Source: CADEFX01 sp050260355 | Lineage (GTDB): Bacteria > Pseudomonadota > Alphaproteobacteria > Rhizobiales > Hyphomicrobiaceae | Assembly: GCA_050260355.1 (NCBI GenBank) | Contig: JBLNBZ010000063.1 | Coordinates: 1 to 64,000 of the forward strand | Direction: 5' to 3' | Length of the DNA stretch: 64,000 nt | In this document: piece by piece, positions 25,427-34,825 of the stretch | Layout: each line of letters begins with the position of its first letter | Numbering within the stretch: position 1 is the stretch's first letter | Position numbers and translations under genes: made by a program | The notes under the pieces: model-generated | The model's database searches: none | Told to the model about the DNA's origin: nothing | The model's input: only the letters and a program-made list of their open reading frames with translations

Positions 25427-26334
25427 AACTCGTCCTTCCGGTAGCCCTGCAAGTAGAGCAGGGCCGTCAGATCGCCATGCACGATCGACACGGCGGCTTG
25501 CGCGGCCACGATCGGCTTGGCCCGGTAGGCGACGCCCAAGCCCGCGGCTTTGATCATGCCGAGGTCATTGGCGCCATCGCCGACGGCCATCGTCTCGTCG
25601 TCCTGAAGACTCAGCTCGTCGCGCAACCGTTGGAGTGTTGCGAGCTTGGCCTCGCGGCCGAGGATCGGCTCCGCCACCGAGCCGTCGAGCCGGTCCTCGT
25701 GGATGTCGAGGGTGTTGGCCTGGTGGGTGTGGAAGCCGAGCCGGTGGGCAATGCGCTCGGTGAAGAACGTGAAGCCGCCTGACACCAGCGCGCACGTGGC
25801 CCCGTGCTTGCGCATCGTGGCGATCAGGGTCTCAGCGCCGGGGACGAGCGTGATGCGGCGGTAGAGATCCTCGAGCGCCGTGACGCGCAGGCCCTTGAGC
25901 AGGCCGACCCTCTCCTTGAGCGCGGCCTCGAAGTTCAGCTCGCCGCGCATGGCGCGCGCTGTGATGTCGGCGACGCGATCGCGCTGGCCCACGAAGGTCG
26001 CCAGCTCATCGAGGCATTCCTGCTCGATGATGGTCGACTCCATGTCCGCGACGAGGAGCCTCTTGCGCCGATGTGAGGCCGGCACCAGCGCGACATCCAC
26101 CGGCGAACGGCCGATGACCTTGCCTTGAACCTCGTTGCGCACGATGTCAGTCACTCTGTCCAGCTCCGCGCGCGTATCCAGGCGCAAAGGAACGTCGCAG
26201 GCGTTTCCGGGCGCAAGCCAGCGAGGCTCGGCGCGAGCCGTTTGCGGCAGGCGATCGAGCACGGCCGTAACAAGGCCCGGAGCCAGAGGAGGGCCGGTGG
26301 GTGCCGCGAGCAGGACAAGGGCGAAATCGGACAT
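25414..26334 (-). CDS. serB: Phosphoserine phosphatase
   Basis: A 306-residue HAD-superfamily phosphatase giving L-serine from phosphoserine. The nucleophile is Asp97 in ADMESTIIEQE (the form D-x-E found in many SerB enzymes), motif II is the serine in LVSGGFTFF, and the Mg site is GDGANDLGMIKAAG. The N-terminal 90 residues form an ACT-like domain without strong family motifs, as in other long alphaproteobacterial SerB proteins. It is head to head with miaA; the two start codons are only 40 bases apart, so the promoters must overlap. Confidence 0.93.
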   Translation of the reverse strand: MSDFALVLLAAPTGPPLAPGLVTAVLDRLPQTARAEPRWLAPGNACDVPLRLDTRAELDRVTDIVRNEVQGKVIGRSPVDVALVPASHRRKRLLVADMESTIIEQECLDELATFVGQRDRVADITARAMRGELNFEAALKERVGLLKGLRVTALEDLYRRITLVPGAETLIATMRKHGATCALVSGGFTFFTERIAHRLGFHTHQANTLDIHEDRLDGSVAEPILGREAKLATLQRLRDELSLQDDETMAVGDGANDLGMIKAAGLGVAYRAKPIVAAQAAVSIVHGDLTALLYLQGYRKDEFAAV

Positions 26335-26374
26335 GGGCAGTGCTATCGTGCGGGAAATCATCCGCGACCGACCG

Positions 26375-27262
26375 ATGACCGATCCAAGTCGACGCCCGAT
26401 CCTTATTGCAGGCCCCACCGCCAGCGGCAAGTCGGCGATCGCGCTCGCGTGGGCGGAGCGCTACGGCGGGATCATCATCAACGCCGACTCCATGCAGGTG
26501 TATCGGGAGCTTCGCATCCTTACGGCGCGGCCCACAGCGGAGGAGGAGGCGCGCGTGCCGCACGCACTCTACGGCCACGTTCCGGGCCGCGAGGCCTACT
26601 CGGTGGGGCGGTGGGTCGAGGACGTCGAAGCAGCGCTGCAGGACGCACAAAAGCGGGACCTGCGCCCCATCATCGTCGGCGGCACGGGGCTGTATTTCAA
26701 AGCGCTGCTGGAAGGGCTGTCGCCCATTCCAGCGATCCCTCAGCCGATCCGCGCGCATTGGCGCGCCGAGGCGGAGCGTCTCGGTGCCGCCGCGCTGCAT
26801 TCGGTGCTTGCCGAGAAGGATCCCGAGATGGCGGCGCGGCTCTCGGCGACCGATACGCAGCGGATCACGCGCGCGCTGGAGGTGCTGGACGCCACCGGCC
26901 GGTCGCTGGCCGATTGGCAGCGCGAGGCGGGCCGGCCGGTGCTCGATCCGGATGAGACCGACCGGTATCTCGTTACGATCGACCGGGAGGCCCTGTACGC
27001 GCGCTGCGACCGCCGGCTCGATGCCATGATGGCCGGCGGTGCGCTGCGCGAGGTCCGCCATCTGCTCGAGCTCGACCTCGACCCGGACCTGCCGATCCTG
27101 GGGGCCCTTGGCGTACGGCCTCTGGCGGATCTGCTGGCTGGCCGGTGCTCGGCCGAGGCGGCAGCCGCGCAGGTCAAGGCCGAGACGCGGCAATATGCCA
27201 AACGGCAGCTCACCTGGCTTCGACGCAATATGAATGCGTGGAACGCTATATCCACGCACTAA
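26375..27262 (+). CDS. miaA: tRNA dimethylallyltransferase
   Basis: A 295-residue enzyme that adds dimethylallyl to A37 of tRNAs reading U-starting codons. Motifs are clear: P-loop IAGPTASGKSAIAL near residue 12, the INADSMQVYREL substrate motif, IIVGGTGLYFKALLEG and the later DTQRITRALEV. The C-terminal RQYAKRQLTWLRR is typical. I chose the ATG at 26375 because the P-loop follows at the usual distance; upstream in-frame starts at 26348 and 26333 exist, the latter overlapping the serB start codon on the other strand. ilvB follows on the same strand after 134 bases. Confidence 0.95.
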   Translation: MTDPSRRPILIAGPTASGKSAIALAWAERYGGIIINADSMQVYRELRILTARPTAEEEARVPHALYGHVPGREAYSVGRWVEDVEAALQDAQKRDLRPIIVGGTGLYFKALLEGLSPIPAIPQPIRAHWRAEAERLGAAALHSVLAEKDPEMAARLSATDTQRITRALEVLDATGRSLADWQREAGRPVLDPDETDRYLVTIDREALYARCDRRLDAMMAGGALREVRHLLELDLDPDLPILGALGVRPLADLLAGRCSAEAAAAQVKAETRQYAKRQLTWLRRNMNAWNAISTH

Positions 27263-27396
27263 TCGTGCGCAATCGGCGTCATCAGCTTGCCGTTTATTGA
27301 TTGTTAGCATTGACGGGCAATCGTACGCCCGACTACGGTGCGCGCCCGAAAGGCCGGCCCGCACCGGCCCTCCCATCGCTGGCAAGGAGTTTTTTG

Positions 27397-29169
27397 ATGG
27401 CACGCACGATGACCGGCGCCGAGATGGTGATCAAAGCGCTGGCAGATCAGGGCGTCGAGCACGTCTTCGGCTATCCGGGCGGGGCGGTGCTGCCGATCTA
27501 TGACGAGCTGTTCCAGCAGGAGGCGGTGCGCCACATTCTCGTGCGCCAGGAAGGGGGCGCGGTGCACGCCGCGGAAGGCTACGCCCGCTCGACCGGCAAG
27601 GTGGGCGTGGTGCTCGTGACATCGGGTCCCGGTGCGACGAACGCGGTGACCGGCCTCACCGATGCGTTGATGGATTCCATTCCCGTGGTGTGCCTCACCG
27701 GACAGGTGCCCACGCATCTCATCGGCAACGACGCCTTCCAGGAGTGCGACACGGTCGGCATCACGCGGCCCTGCACGAAGCACAACTGGCTGGTCAAGAA
27801 CGTCAACGACCTCGCGCGCATCCTGCACGAGGCGTTCTACATCGCCAAGAGCGGCCGCCCTGGCCCCGTGGTCGTGGACATTCCGAAGGATGTGCAGTTT
27901 GCGACCGGCACCTACGTGGGGCCGAGCAACGCCCTGATGTCCCACAAGAGCTATCGGCCCAAGCTGAAAGCCGACCAGCCCGTGCTGCAGAAGGCGATCG
28001 ATGTCATCGCCGCGGCCAAGCGGCCGATCTTCTACACCGGCGGCGGTGTCATCAACTCGGGGCCAAAGGCGAGCCAGCTCCTGCGCGAGCTCGTTCGGCT
28101 CACCGGCTATCCGATCACGTCGACGCTGATGGGGCTCGGCGCGTATCCCGCCTCCGACAAGCAGTGGCTCGGCATGCTCGGCATGCACGGCACCTACGAA
28201 GCCAACATGGCGATGCACGGCTGCGACGTGATGGTCAACATCGGCGCGCGCTTCGACGACCGCATCACCGGGCGGCTCGATGCCTTCTCGCCAGGCTCGA
28301 CCAAGATCCACATCGATATCGATGCCTCCTCGATCAACAAGAACGTCAAGGTCGACATTCCGATCGTGGGGGATGCGGCCTACGTGCTGGAGGACATGCT
28401 GCGGCTGTGGAAGTCCAAGGGCGCGCAGCCCGACAAGGCGGCGCACAGAGCCTGGTGGAAGCAGATCGAGCAGTGGCGCGGCCGCAACTGCCTCGCCTAC
28501 AGGCAGAGCTCCGATGTGATCATGCCGCAATATGCTCTGCAGCGGCTCTACGACCTGACCAAGGACAAGGACGTGTTCATCACGACCGAGGTCGGTCAGC
28601 ATCAGATGTGGGCGGCGCAGTTCTTCAAGTTCGAGGCGCCGAACCGATGGATGACGTCGGGCGGTCTCGGCACCATGGGCTACGGCCTGCCCGCGGCGAT
28701 CGGCACGCAGATCGCGCACCCCAAGTCGCTGGTGATCGACGTCGCCGGCGACGCGTCGATCCTGATGAACATCCAGGAGATGTCGACGGCGGTGCAGTAC
28801 AAGCTGCCGGTCAAGATCTTCATTCTGAACAACCAGTACATGGGCATGGTGCGGCAGTGGCAGCAGCTTCTGCACGGCAACCGCTATTCGGAGAGCTATA
28901 CCGAGTCCCTGCCGGACTTCGTGAAGCTGGCTGACGCCTACGGGGCGACCGGCGTTCGCTGCGACCGTCCCGCCGATCTGGACGATGCCATCAAGGCGAT
29001 GATCGGCACGCCGGGCCCGGTGATTTTCGATTGCCGGGTTGCGAGCCTCGCCAATTGCTTCCCGATGATCCCGTCGGGCAAGGCGCACAACGAGATGCTG
29101 CTCGGCGACGCGGTGTCCGAGGCCGAGATCGAAAAGGCCATCGGCAAAGAGGGCAAGGTTCTGGTGTGA
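27397..29169 (+). CDS. ilvB: Acetolactate synthase large (catalytic) subunit
   Basis: A 590-residue thiamine-diphosphate enzyme, first step of valine, leucine and isoleucine synthesis. The cofactor glutamate is in YPGGAVLPIYDEL...VRQEGGAVHAAEGYAR, the FAD-contact region is intact, and the ThDP-Mg motif is DVAGDASILMNIQEMSTAVQ ending in LNNQ. The ATG at 27397 has an AAGGAG site seven bases upstream. The regulatory subunit gene ilvH lies downstream but is separated by a glutathione-transferase gene, an unusual insertion. Length is normal. Confidence 0.96.
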   Translation: MARTMTGAEMVIKALADQGVEHVFGYPGGAVLPIYDELFQQEAVRHILVRQEGGAVHAAEGYARSTGKVGVVLVTSGPGATNAVTGLTDALMDSIPVVCLTGQVPTHLIGNDAFQECDTVGITRPCTKHNWLVKNVNDLARILHEAFYIAKSGRPGPVVVDIPKDVQFATGTYVGPSNALMSHKSYRPKLKADQPVLQKAIDVIAAAKRPIFYTGGGVINSGPKASQLLRELVRLTGYPITSTLMGLGAYPASDKQWLGMLGMHGTYEANMAMHGCDVMVNIGARFDDRITGRLDAFSPGSTKIHIDIDASSINKNVKVDIPIVGDAAYVLEDMLRLWKSKGAQPDKAAHRAWWKQIEQWRGRNCLAYRQSSDVIMPQYALQRLYDLTKDKDVFITTEVGQHQMWAAQFFKFEAPNRWMTSGGLGTMGYGLPAAIGTQIAHPKSLVIDVAGDASILMNIQEMSTAVQYKLPVKIFILNNQYMGMVRQWQQLLHGNRYSESYTESLPDFVKLADAYGATGVRCDRPADLDDAIKAMIGTPGPVIFDCRVASLANCFPMIPSGKAHNEMLLGDAVSEAEIEKAIGKEGKVLV

Positions 29170-29200
29170 GCCAACGGCTCAGGAACCGGTTTGAAACCAT

Positions 29201-29881
29201 ATGAAACTCATCATCGGCAACAAGCTCTACTCGTCCTGGTCGATGCGCCCGTGGATCCTTATGGAGGCTTTGGGCATTCCGTTCCACGAGACGGTCATCC
29301 CGCTCTACCGGCCGGATACCGCGGAGCGTATCGCGAAGTATTCGCCCGCGGGCCGCGTGCCCGTCCTGATCGACGGCGACGCGGCCGTATGGGAGAGCCT
29401 TGCCATCATCGAGTACCTGCATGACAAGTTTCCGGATCGCGGGGTGTGGCCGCGCGACCCGGTGGCGCGCGCCGAGGCGAGGGCGGTCGCCAGCGAGATG
29501 CACGCCGGCTTTCAGGCACTGCGGCAGGCGTGTCCCATGAATCTCGGCAAGCGGTTCAAGCCCAAGGATCACGGGCCCGAGGTGGCGGCCAACGTGGCGC
29601 GCATCTGTGCGCTGTGGAGTGGGGCGCGGCGGCGCTTCGGCGGCGGCCGGTTTCTCTTCGGCGACTTCGGCGCGGCCGATGCCATGTACGCGCCGGTGGT
29701 CACACGCCTCGACACCTATCAGATCGCGGTGGATGCCGACACGCGCAGCTATATGGACGCCGTGCTTGCGCACCCCGCGTTCGTTGCCTGGCGCACGAGT
29801 GCGCTCGAGGAGCCATGGAGCCTTCCGCACTACGAGGAGGGCCACGAGGTCGCCGAGGTCTTCCACAAGCCGAGTGCTTGA
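29201..29881 (+). CDS. Glutathione S-transferase family protein
   Basis: A 226-residue protein with the two-domain GST layout. The thioredoxin-like domain (residues 1-80) has KLIIGNKLYSSWSMRPWILM, in which the YSSWSMRP stretch supplies the active-site serine, then SPAGRVPVLIDGD with the cis-proline and AVWESLAIIEYL for the glutathione gamma-glutamyl group. The helical C-terminal domain follows with FLFGDFGAADAMYAPVV. It sits between ilvB and ilvH on the same strand (31- and 42-base gaps), so it is probably transcribed with them. Its role in branched-chain amino acid synthesis is unknown. Confidence 0.88.
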   Translation: MKLIIGNKLYSSWSMRPWILMEALGIPFHETVIPLYRPDTAERIAKYSPAGRVPVLIDGDAAVWESLAIIEYLHDKFPDRGVWPRDPVARAEARAVASEMHAGFQALRQACPMNLGKRFKPKDHGPEVAANVARICALWSGARRRFGGGRFLFGDFGAADAMYAPVVTRLDTYQIAVDADTRSYMDAVLAHPAFVAWRTSALEEPWSLPHYEEGHEVAEVFHKPSA

Positions 29882-29923
29882 GAAGCCCTTTCATTCAACG
29901 ACACACACACCGCGGGCTCCATC

Positions 29924-30472
29924 ATGAGCGAGAAACCCACCGGCTCCGCCTATTTTCTCGAGGAGCGCAAGGACGCGCCTGAGAGACATACGCTGTCGAT
30001 TCTGGTCGATAACGAGCCGGGTGTCCTGTCGCGCATTGCGGGGCTCCTGTCCGGCCGCGGCTACAACATCGACAGCCTGACGGTCTCCGAGACCGAGCAC
30101 GAGAAGCATCTGTCGCGCTTCACCATCGTCACCACGGGCACGCCGATGGTGCTCGAGCAGATCAAGAACCAGCTCGAGCGCATGGTGCCGGTGCATCGCG
30201 TCATCGATCTGACGGTGATCGGCGAGCCGCTCGAGCGCGAGCTGGCGCTGGTGAAAGTGTCAGGAACAGGCGAGAAGCGGATCGAGGCGCTGCGGCTGGC
30301 CGAGATCTTCCGCGCCAACGTGATCGACGCATCGACCGGGCACTTCGTGTTCGAGATCACGGGGCGCTCCTCCAAGATCGAGCAGTTCATCTCGATCATG
30401 AAGGATCTGGGCCTGGTGGAAATCTCGCGCACCGGCATCGCGGCTATGGCCCGCGGCGCACAAGGCATGTGA
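29924..30472 (+). CDS. ilvH: Acetolactate synthase small (regulatory) subunit
   Basis: A 182-residue regulatory subunit that binds the large subunit and confers valine feedback inhibition. The N-terminal ACT domain has HTLSILVDNEPGVLSRIAGL followed by SGRGYNIDSLTVSETEH, and the second ACT-like domain contains ALVKVSGTGEKRIEALRLAE and RANVIDASTGHFVFEITG. It ends with EISRTGIAAMARG, as usual. The protein is complete. It is separated from ilvB by the GST gene, but close spacing suggests one operon of the three. Confidence 0.95.
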   Translation: MSEKPTGSAYFLEERKDAPERHTLSILVDNEPGVLSRIAGLLSGRGYNIDSLTVSETEHEKHLSRFTIVTTGTPMVLEQIKNQLERMVPVHRVIDLTVIGEPLERELALVKVSGTGEKRIEALRLAEIFRANVIDASTGHFVFEITGRSSKIEQFISIMKDLGLVEISRTGIAAMARGAQGM

Positions 30473-30520
30473 TATCGCCGCGTCTACCGCGAGCGACGCG
30501 CCCGAGCAGATGGGGCGCCA

Positions 30521-31225
30521 TCAGGCGTTGCCCGCCGCGGCCGGTGTCGCCGCGAACGCCATGCGCGCCGGGTTGTGCCCGAAGTTCCACGCAAGCCGCT
30601 CCCCGCTGAAGCCAGCGCCGCGCAGGATGGCGAGCAGCTCGGATTCATCGTAGTGCGTCAGACCCAGCTCGGCGCGCACGCGGCGATAATCGGAGAAGAA
30701 GGTTCGTGCGAGGCCTGATGCGGCAGCCAGCAGGAAGCCGTGCCGGCCGGCGAAGCGCAACAGCGCTGCCACGTCGGTCAGCGCGCTGACGTTGTGCGGA
30801 ATGACATCCGCGATGACGAGCTTGCCGCCGCTCGCGAGCAGGCGCCGCCACGCCGACAAGGCCGACTTCAGCTCATCGTGGGACAGGTACTGGATCAGGG
30901 AGTTGGCAACAATCAGATCCAGCGAGCCGGCGGGGATCGTTTCGAGCTCCTCCGGCGCCAGGACCGTCACATTGCCGAGGGCCGAGACGCGGGCGCGCAA
31001 GCGATCGCGCACAAACGGAGCACCGTCGCAGAGATAGAGGTGCCGACAGCGGCTTGCCACCTGGTCGGCGCAAAGAGCCTCCCCGCAGCCATAATCCATG
31101 ACACGGGCGGCAGGCCCCGGCAGCAGCCGGAGGATGTCGCCGGCGATGAGCCGATAGTGAACAGCCTTGTGCCGGTCGTTCACATAAATGGGTGTGTCAG
31201 CGTTCCAGAAATCGAGCCATTTCAT
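30521..31225 (-). CDS. Class I SAM-dependent methyltransferase
   Basis: A 234-residue methyltransferase. The SAM motif I is ARVMDYGCGEALCADQVA, motif II carries the acidic residue in LYLCDGAPF, and post-motif segments DLIVANSLIQYLS and LLASGGKLVIADVIP follow in order. The start MKWLDFWNADTPIYVNDRH and length are like small-molecule or lipid-sugar methyltransferases of the Methyltransf_11/12 group; the substrate is unknown. It is convergent with ilvH, and its upstream neighbour on the other strand is the YfhO-like protein, with which it could act in envelope polymer modification, but that is speculation. Confidence 0.78.
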   Translation of the reverse strand: MKWLDFWNADTPIYVNDRHKAVHYRLIAGDILRLLPGPAARVMDYGCGEALCADQVASRCRHLYLCDGAPFVRDRLRARVSALGNVTVLAPEELETIPAGSLDLIVANSLIQYLSHDELKSALSAWRRLLASGGKLVIADVIPHNVSALTDVAALLRFAGRHGFLLAAASGLARTFFSDYRRVRAELGLTHYDESELLAILRGAGFSGERLAWNFGHNPARMAFAATPAAAGNA

Positions 31226-31492
31226 GGGGCTTGCCCCTCCCGAAAGCGCCTCGAGCGGCCGTGCGTGCCGCCTTCTTGTGCAGTGCAAAGTTGCGGCCGC
31301 ACGGTGTCGACTGTACTTTTCCAACTCCAATTTGGCGCTACACGATCAAAATTGCCTACCGGGAGGGGGGAAATGAACGCGCAGACGCCCAGCCGCCTCT
31401 CACGGGCATGACGGATTGTTCGGCAGACTGATGGCTTGACCGAAAATGCCTGCACTTCCTCGTCGTACCCGCGCGGTTGCCCCTAGTCGACT

Positions 31493-33829
31493 ATGATATT
31501 CCGCTTCCTCGGCTCCGGGTATCGGCTCGCAACTCTGATCGTCGTCCTGGCGTGGCTGGCATTGTCCTCCCCGTGGCTGTTCGGATTCGTCACGATCCCG
31601 TACGATGCCAAAGCCCATTTCCAGGCTCAGATCCAGTTCCTGTCGACGGCGCTGCACACCGGACAGTCGCCGTTCTGGACGCCGAACGTCTTCGTCGGCA
31701 CGCCGCAGATTGCCGATCCACAGTCGCTGATCTTTTCGCCGGCCTTTCTGCTTGCCTACTTCGAGGCGGTGCCAACGTTCCAGCAGCTCGATGCCTATGT
31801 TCTCATCCTTCTCGGCGTCGGCGCGCTGGCCATCCTCAGGCTGTTTGCCGATCGCGGCTGGCATCCCGGCGGCGCTGTGGTCGCGGCCATCGCCTTCGCC
31901 TTCGGCGCTTCGGCGGCCTGGCGCATCCAGCATATCGGCCAGATCCAAAGCTATGTCTTCTTTGGCGTCGCGCTGTGGCTCCTGCATCGCGCGCTCGATC
32001 GGTCCTCGCCGTTGTGGGGCGGGCTTGCGGGACTTGCCGCAGGCCTGATGCTGGCCGAGCCGAACCAGGTTGCCCTTCTCGGCGCCTATGCGCTCGCGGG
32101 CTGCCTCGTGGGCCACTGGGTGTTGCACGACGACCCGCGCGGCGCATTCGGGCGCAGCCTGAAGCCCATGGCCTGGGCCATGGGCGTGGCCTTGCTGATC
32201 GTCGCCGTGCCGCTTGCCCTGTGCATTCTCTATGTCGACGATTCCAATCGCCCGACCATCGCCTACAGCGAGGCGATCCACGGATCGCTGCATCCCGCAT
32301 CCCTGATCACGGCGCTCGTGTCCGATCTGTACGGGGCGTTCGATCCCAAGGTCGACTACTGGGGTCCCTACAGCGTCTCTTGGAACAAGGACGACCTGAC
32401 GCTCACTCAGAACATGGGCCAGCTTTACGTGGGTACGCTGCCCATTCTCCTGGTGCTGACGGCCGGCGTGACGCGCGGCGCGCTTTGGGCTCGCGAGATC
32501 CGCAGCTATGTCATCATCTTCGCGTTCGTGGTGCTCTACGGCGTCGGCGCCTACACCCCGGCTTATGCCCTCTTCTATGATGTTCTGCCGGGGGTCTCGC
32601 TCTTCCGCAGGCCGGCAGACGCATCCTTCCTGATCGGCGGCATGCTGTCGTTGCTGGGCGGCTATCTCGTGCATCGCTGGCTCTCGGGCTCGCTGCCCGC
32701 CGCCAGTCAGCGCCGCCAGCTGACCGAGGTGGGTGTCGTTGTCGGTCTCGTCATCGCCGGAATCCTGATCGCGCTGGACGAGGAGAAGCTGGCAATCGCG
32801 TGGAAGCCGATCCTGACCTCGGTGGGTTGGCTCACCGTCGCGACGCTGCTGCTGGCGGCCCCGGCGGCGTGGGTCAGACGCGGCGGCGCGGCCTTGATCA
32901 TTGCGCCGGCGCTGCTCATGACGGCGGACCTCGCCGCCAATAACGGGCCGAACGAATCGACGGCGATGCAGAGCGCGAGCGCCAACTTCGATGTGCTGCG
33001 GCCCGACTGCAAGAACGAGACGATCCGCTTCTTGAAGGCCAAGGTCTACCGGGGGCCGGGCTCGGAGTGGCGCGATCGCGTGGAGCTGGTGGGGCTCGGC
33101 TTCGAATGGCCCAACGCGAGCCTCGTTCACGGTCTCGACAACACGCTCGGCTACAATCCGCTCCGCATCGGGCTCGTCGCCAGGGCGGTCGGCGCCCGCG
33201 ACTATATTGCAGGGCCGGATCAGCGCCATTTCAGCCCGCTGTTCCCATCGTATCGGTCGATGCTGGCAAACCTTCTCGGGCTGCGCTTCATCGCCAGTAG
33301 CGTTCCGATCGAGCAGGTCGACAAGCACCTGAACCGGGGCGATCTGAAGTTCCTGGCCCGCACGAGCGACGCCTACATCTACGAGAACGTCGAGGCTCTG
33401 CCGCGGGTCATGTTCGTCGCCGACTGGCAGCACGCCAACTTCGAGCAGATCATCGCGGATGGGCGCTGGCCGGATTTCGACCCGACGAAGACCGTGCTGC
33501 TCGACGGGGAGCCGGAGATTGCCGGCACCAGCCAACCAAGGCCGCAGATCGAGGGCTCGGGCCCTCCCGTGCGTATCAGGCACTACGAGAACACCATCGT
33601 CGAGATCGACGTAGATGCGCCGACCGATGGCTTCGTTGTGCTGAATGACGTTTGGCATCCCTGGTGGCGCGTGGAGGTCGATGGGGTCCCGGGCGTCATC
33701 CACCGCGCCAACGTCATGTTCCGTGCCGTGAACGTCAGGGCCGGAAAGCACCTCGTGCGCTTCGAGTTCACGCCCTTCTCGGGCGCGATCGCCGAGATCG
33801 GGGAGAAGCTGCGCCTTGCCGGCAGATAG
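31493..33829 (+). CDS. YfhO-like multispan membrane protein
   Basis: A 778-residue integral membrane protein with about 12 to 14 hydrophobic segments in its first 480 residues and a soluble, periplasmic C-terminal half. The C-terminus, VVLNDVWHPWWRVEVDG then IHRANVMFRAVNVRAGKHLV and FEFTPF, is the recognisable end of the YfhO (PF09586) family, which resembles GT-C lipid-linked sugar transferases; some members glycosylate lipoteichoic acid. An acidic patch FVTIPYDAKAHF near residue 35 is the place where GT-C enzymes keep their catalytic Asp. Its product here is unknown. It starts at ATG 31493 and is followed by a 336-base gap. Confidence 0.65.
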   Translation: MIFRFLGSGYRLATLIVVLAWLALSSPWLFGFVTIPYDAKAHFQAQIQFLSTALHTGQSPFWTPNVFVGTPQIADPQSLIFSPAFLLAYFEAVPTFQQLDAYVLILLGVGALAILRLFADRGWHPGGAVVAAIAFAFGASAAWRIQHIGQIQSYVFFGVALWLLHRALDRSSPLWGGLAGLAAGLMLAEPNQVALLGAYALAGCLVGHWVLHDDPRGAFGRSLKPMAWAMGVALLIVAVPLALCILYVDDSNRPTIAYSEAIHGSLHPASLITALVSDLYGAFDPKVDYWGPYSVSWNKDDLTLTQNMGQLYVGTLPILLVLTAGVTRGALWAREIRSYVIIFAFVVLYGVGAYTPAYALFYDVLPGVSLFRRPADASFLIGGMLSLLGGYLVHRWLSGSLPAASQRRQLTEVGVVVGLVIAGILIALDEEKLAIAWKPILTSVGWLTVATLLLAAPAAWVRRGGAALIIAPALLMTADLAANNGPNESTAMQSASANFDVLRPDCKNETIRFLKAKVYRGPGSEWRDRVELVGLGFEWPNASLVHGLDNTLGYNPLRIGLVARAVGARDYIAGPDQRHFSPLFPSYRSMLANLLGLRFIASSVPIEQVDKHLNRGDLKFLARTSDAYIYENVEALPRVMFVADWQHANFEQIIADGRWPDFDPTKTVLLDGEPEIAGTSQPRPQIEGSGPPVRIRHYENTIVEIDVDAPTDGFVVLNDVWHPWWRVEVDGVPGVIHRANVMFRAVNVRAGKHLVRFEFTPFSGAIAEIGEKLRLAGR

Positions 33830-34165
33830 CGGGGTGAGCCCGGCCGGTGCCGCGGATCGGCCGACTAAAGTCTACCCCGCAGGACCCAAGCAAATCGCAC
33901 TAACGCTAATGCGACGCTTTCGTTTTGCTGCTTTGTGGCGGGATGTGGGCCTGATATCGTCCGGCCCCAAAAAGCGGAACCACGAAATAGGGGAGAGAAG
34001 GCCGCATGGGGGTAAACTCGCTCACACTGGCCGCAGTATCTTGACGCATCGCCCCGGCGGATGCCGTGCGCGGCGGGGGCCTGCTGGCGGCCTTGCATCG
34101 CACGCCGACGCTCTTGCGGTTTCCGTCAGCCTTGGCAAGAACACCGCGGAATCACGGAAGGCGAC
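33830..34165. other. Noncoding region before the TRAP genes
   Basis: Apart from the ribosome site of the DctQ gene, I see no gene, tRNA or strong hairpin in this stretch of 336 bases. It presumably holds the promoter of the TRAP operon; no clear -35/-10 pair was found. Confidence 0.3.
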
Positions 34166-34798
34166 ATGCTGATGAACACTCTACTGCGGATCAGCCGTGG
34201 AATCGACTTCATCAACACCTGGATCGGGCGATCGACCGCCTGGCTGATCCTGTTGGCCATCCTGGTCAGCGCGATCAACGCAACGGTGCGCAAGGTGTTC
34301 GGGACGAGCTCCAACGCGTGGCTCGAGCTGCAATGGCTGCTGTTCGGCGCCGTGTTTCTGCTCTGCGCGGCCTGGACGCTGACCCAGAACGAGCATATCC
34401 GCATCGACATTCTGGGCGCCATCTTCCCGCGCTGGCTGCGCAGCACCATCGAGTTCGTGGGCCATACCCTGTTCCTGCTGCCGATGGCGGCGGTCATGGC
34501 CTATCTCTCCTGGCCGTTCTTCGTGCGCTCCTTCGAGAGCAACGAGCAATCGGGCAACGCCGGCGGCCTCGTGATATGGCCGGGCAAGCTTCTCATCCTG
34601 CTCGGCTTTGTTGCATTGTTCGCACAGGGGATCTCGGAGGTCATCAAGCGCATCGGCGTTGCCACGGGGCACATACCCGACCCATTCGACGCTGTCGCCC
34701 CGCACGGCGCGGCGGAGGCGGAAGCCGAGCGACTGCTCAAGGCCGTACAGGAAGGCGGCATTGAGCCTGCTGCACCGGTCTCGACCGACAAACGCTAA
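34166..34798 (+). CDS. TRAP transporter small permease (DctQ)
   Basis: A 210-residue inner-membrane protein with four hydrophobic segments, the small subunit of a tripartite ATP-independent periplasmic transporter. The conserved helix pattern includes TWIGRSTAWLILLAILVSAI, WLELQWLLFGAVFLLCAAWT and HIRIDILGAIFPRWLR. The 30-residue tail is acidic and cytoplasmic. The ATG at 34166 begins MLMNTLLRISRG; an alternative is two residues later. The large permease follows after 27 bases, and the two form the membrane unit. The receptors, on the opposite strand beyond it, are probably partners. Confidence 0.87.
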   Translation: MLMNTLLRISRGIDFINTWIGRSTAWLILLAILVSAINATVRKVFGTSSNAWLELQWLLFGAVFLLCAAWTLTQNEHIRIDILGAIFPRWLRSTIEFVGHTLFLLPMAAVMAYLSWPFFVRSFESNEQSGNAGGLVIWPGKLLILLGFVALFAQGISEVIKRIGVATGHIPDPFDAVAPHGAAEAEAERLLKAVQEGGIEPAAPVSTDKR

Positions 34799-34825
34799 CC
34801 CTTACCAGAAAGCCGAGATCCGCAT

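Noticed and set aside
27263..27396. Possible leader peptide or attenuator before ilvB
   Set aside because: A short hairpin is present, but the only leader-like frame with I/V/L codons lacks a start codon, and no second antiterminator stem is evident.
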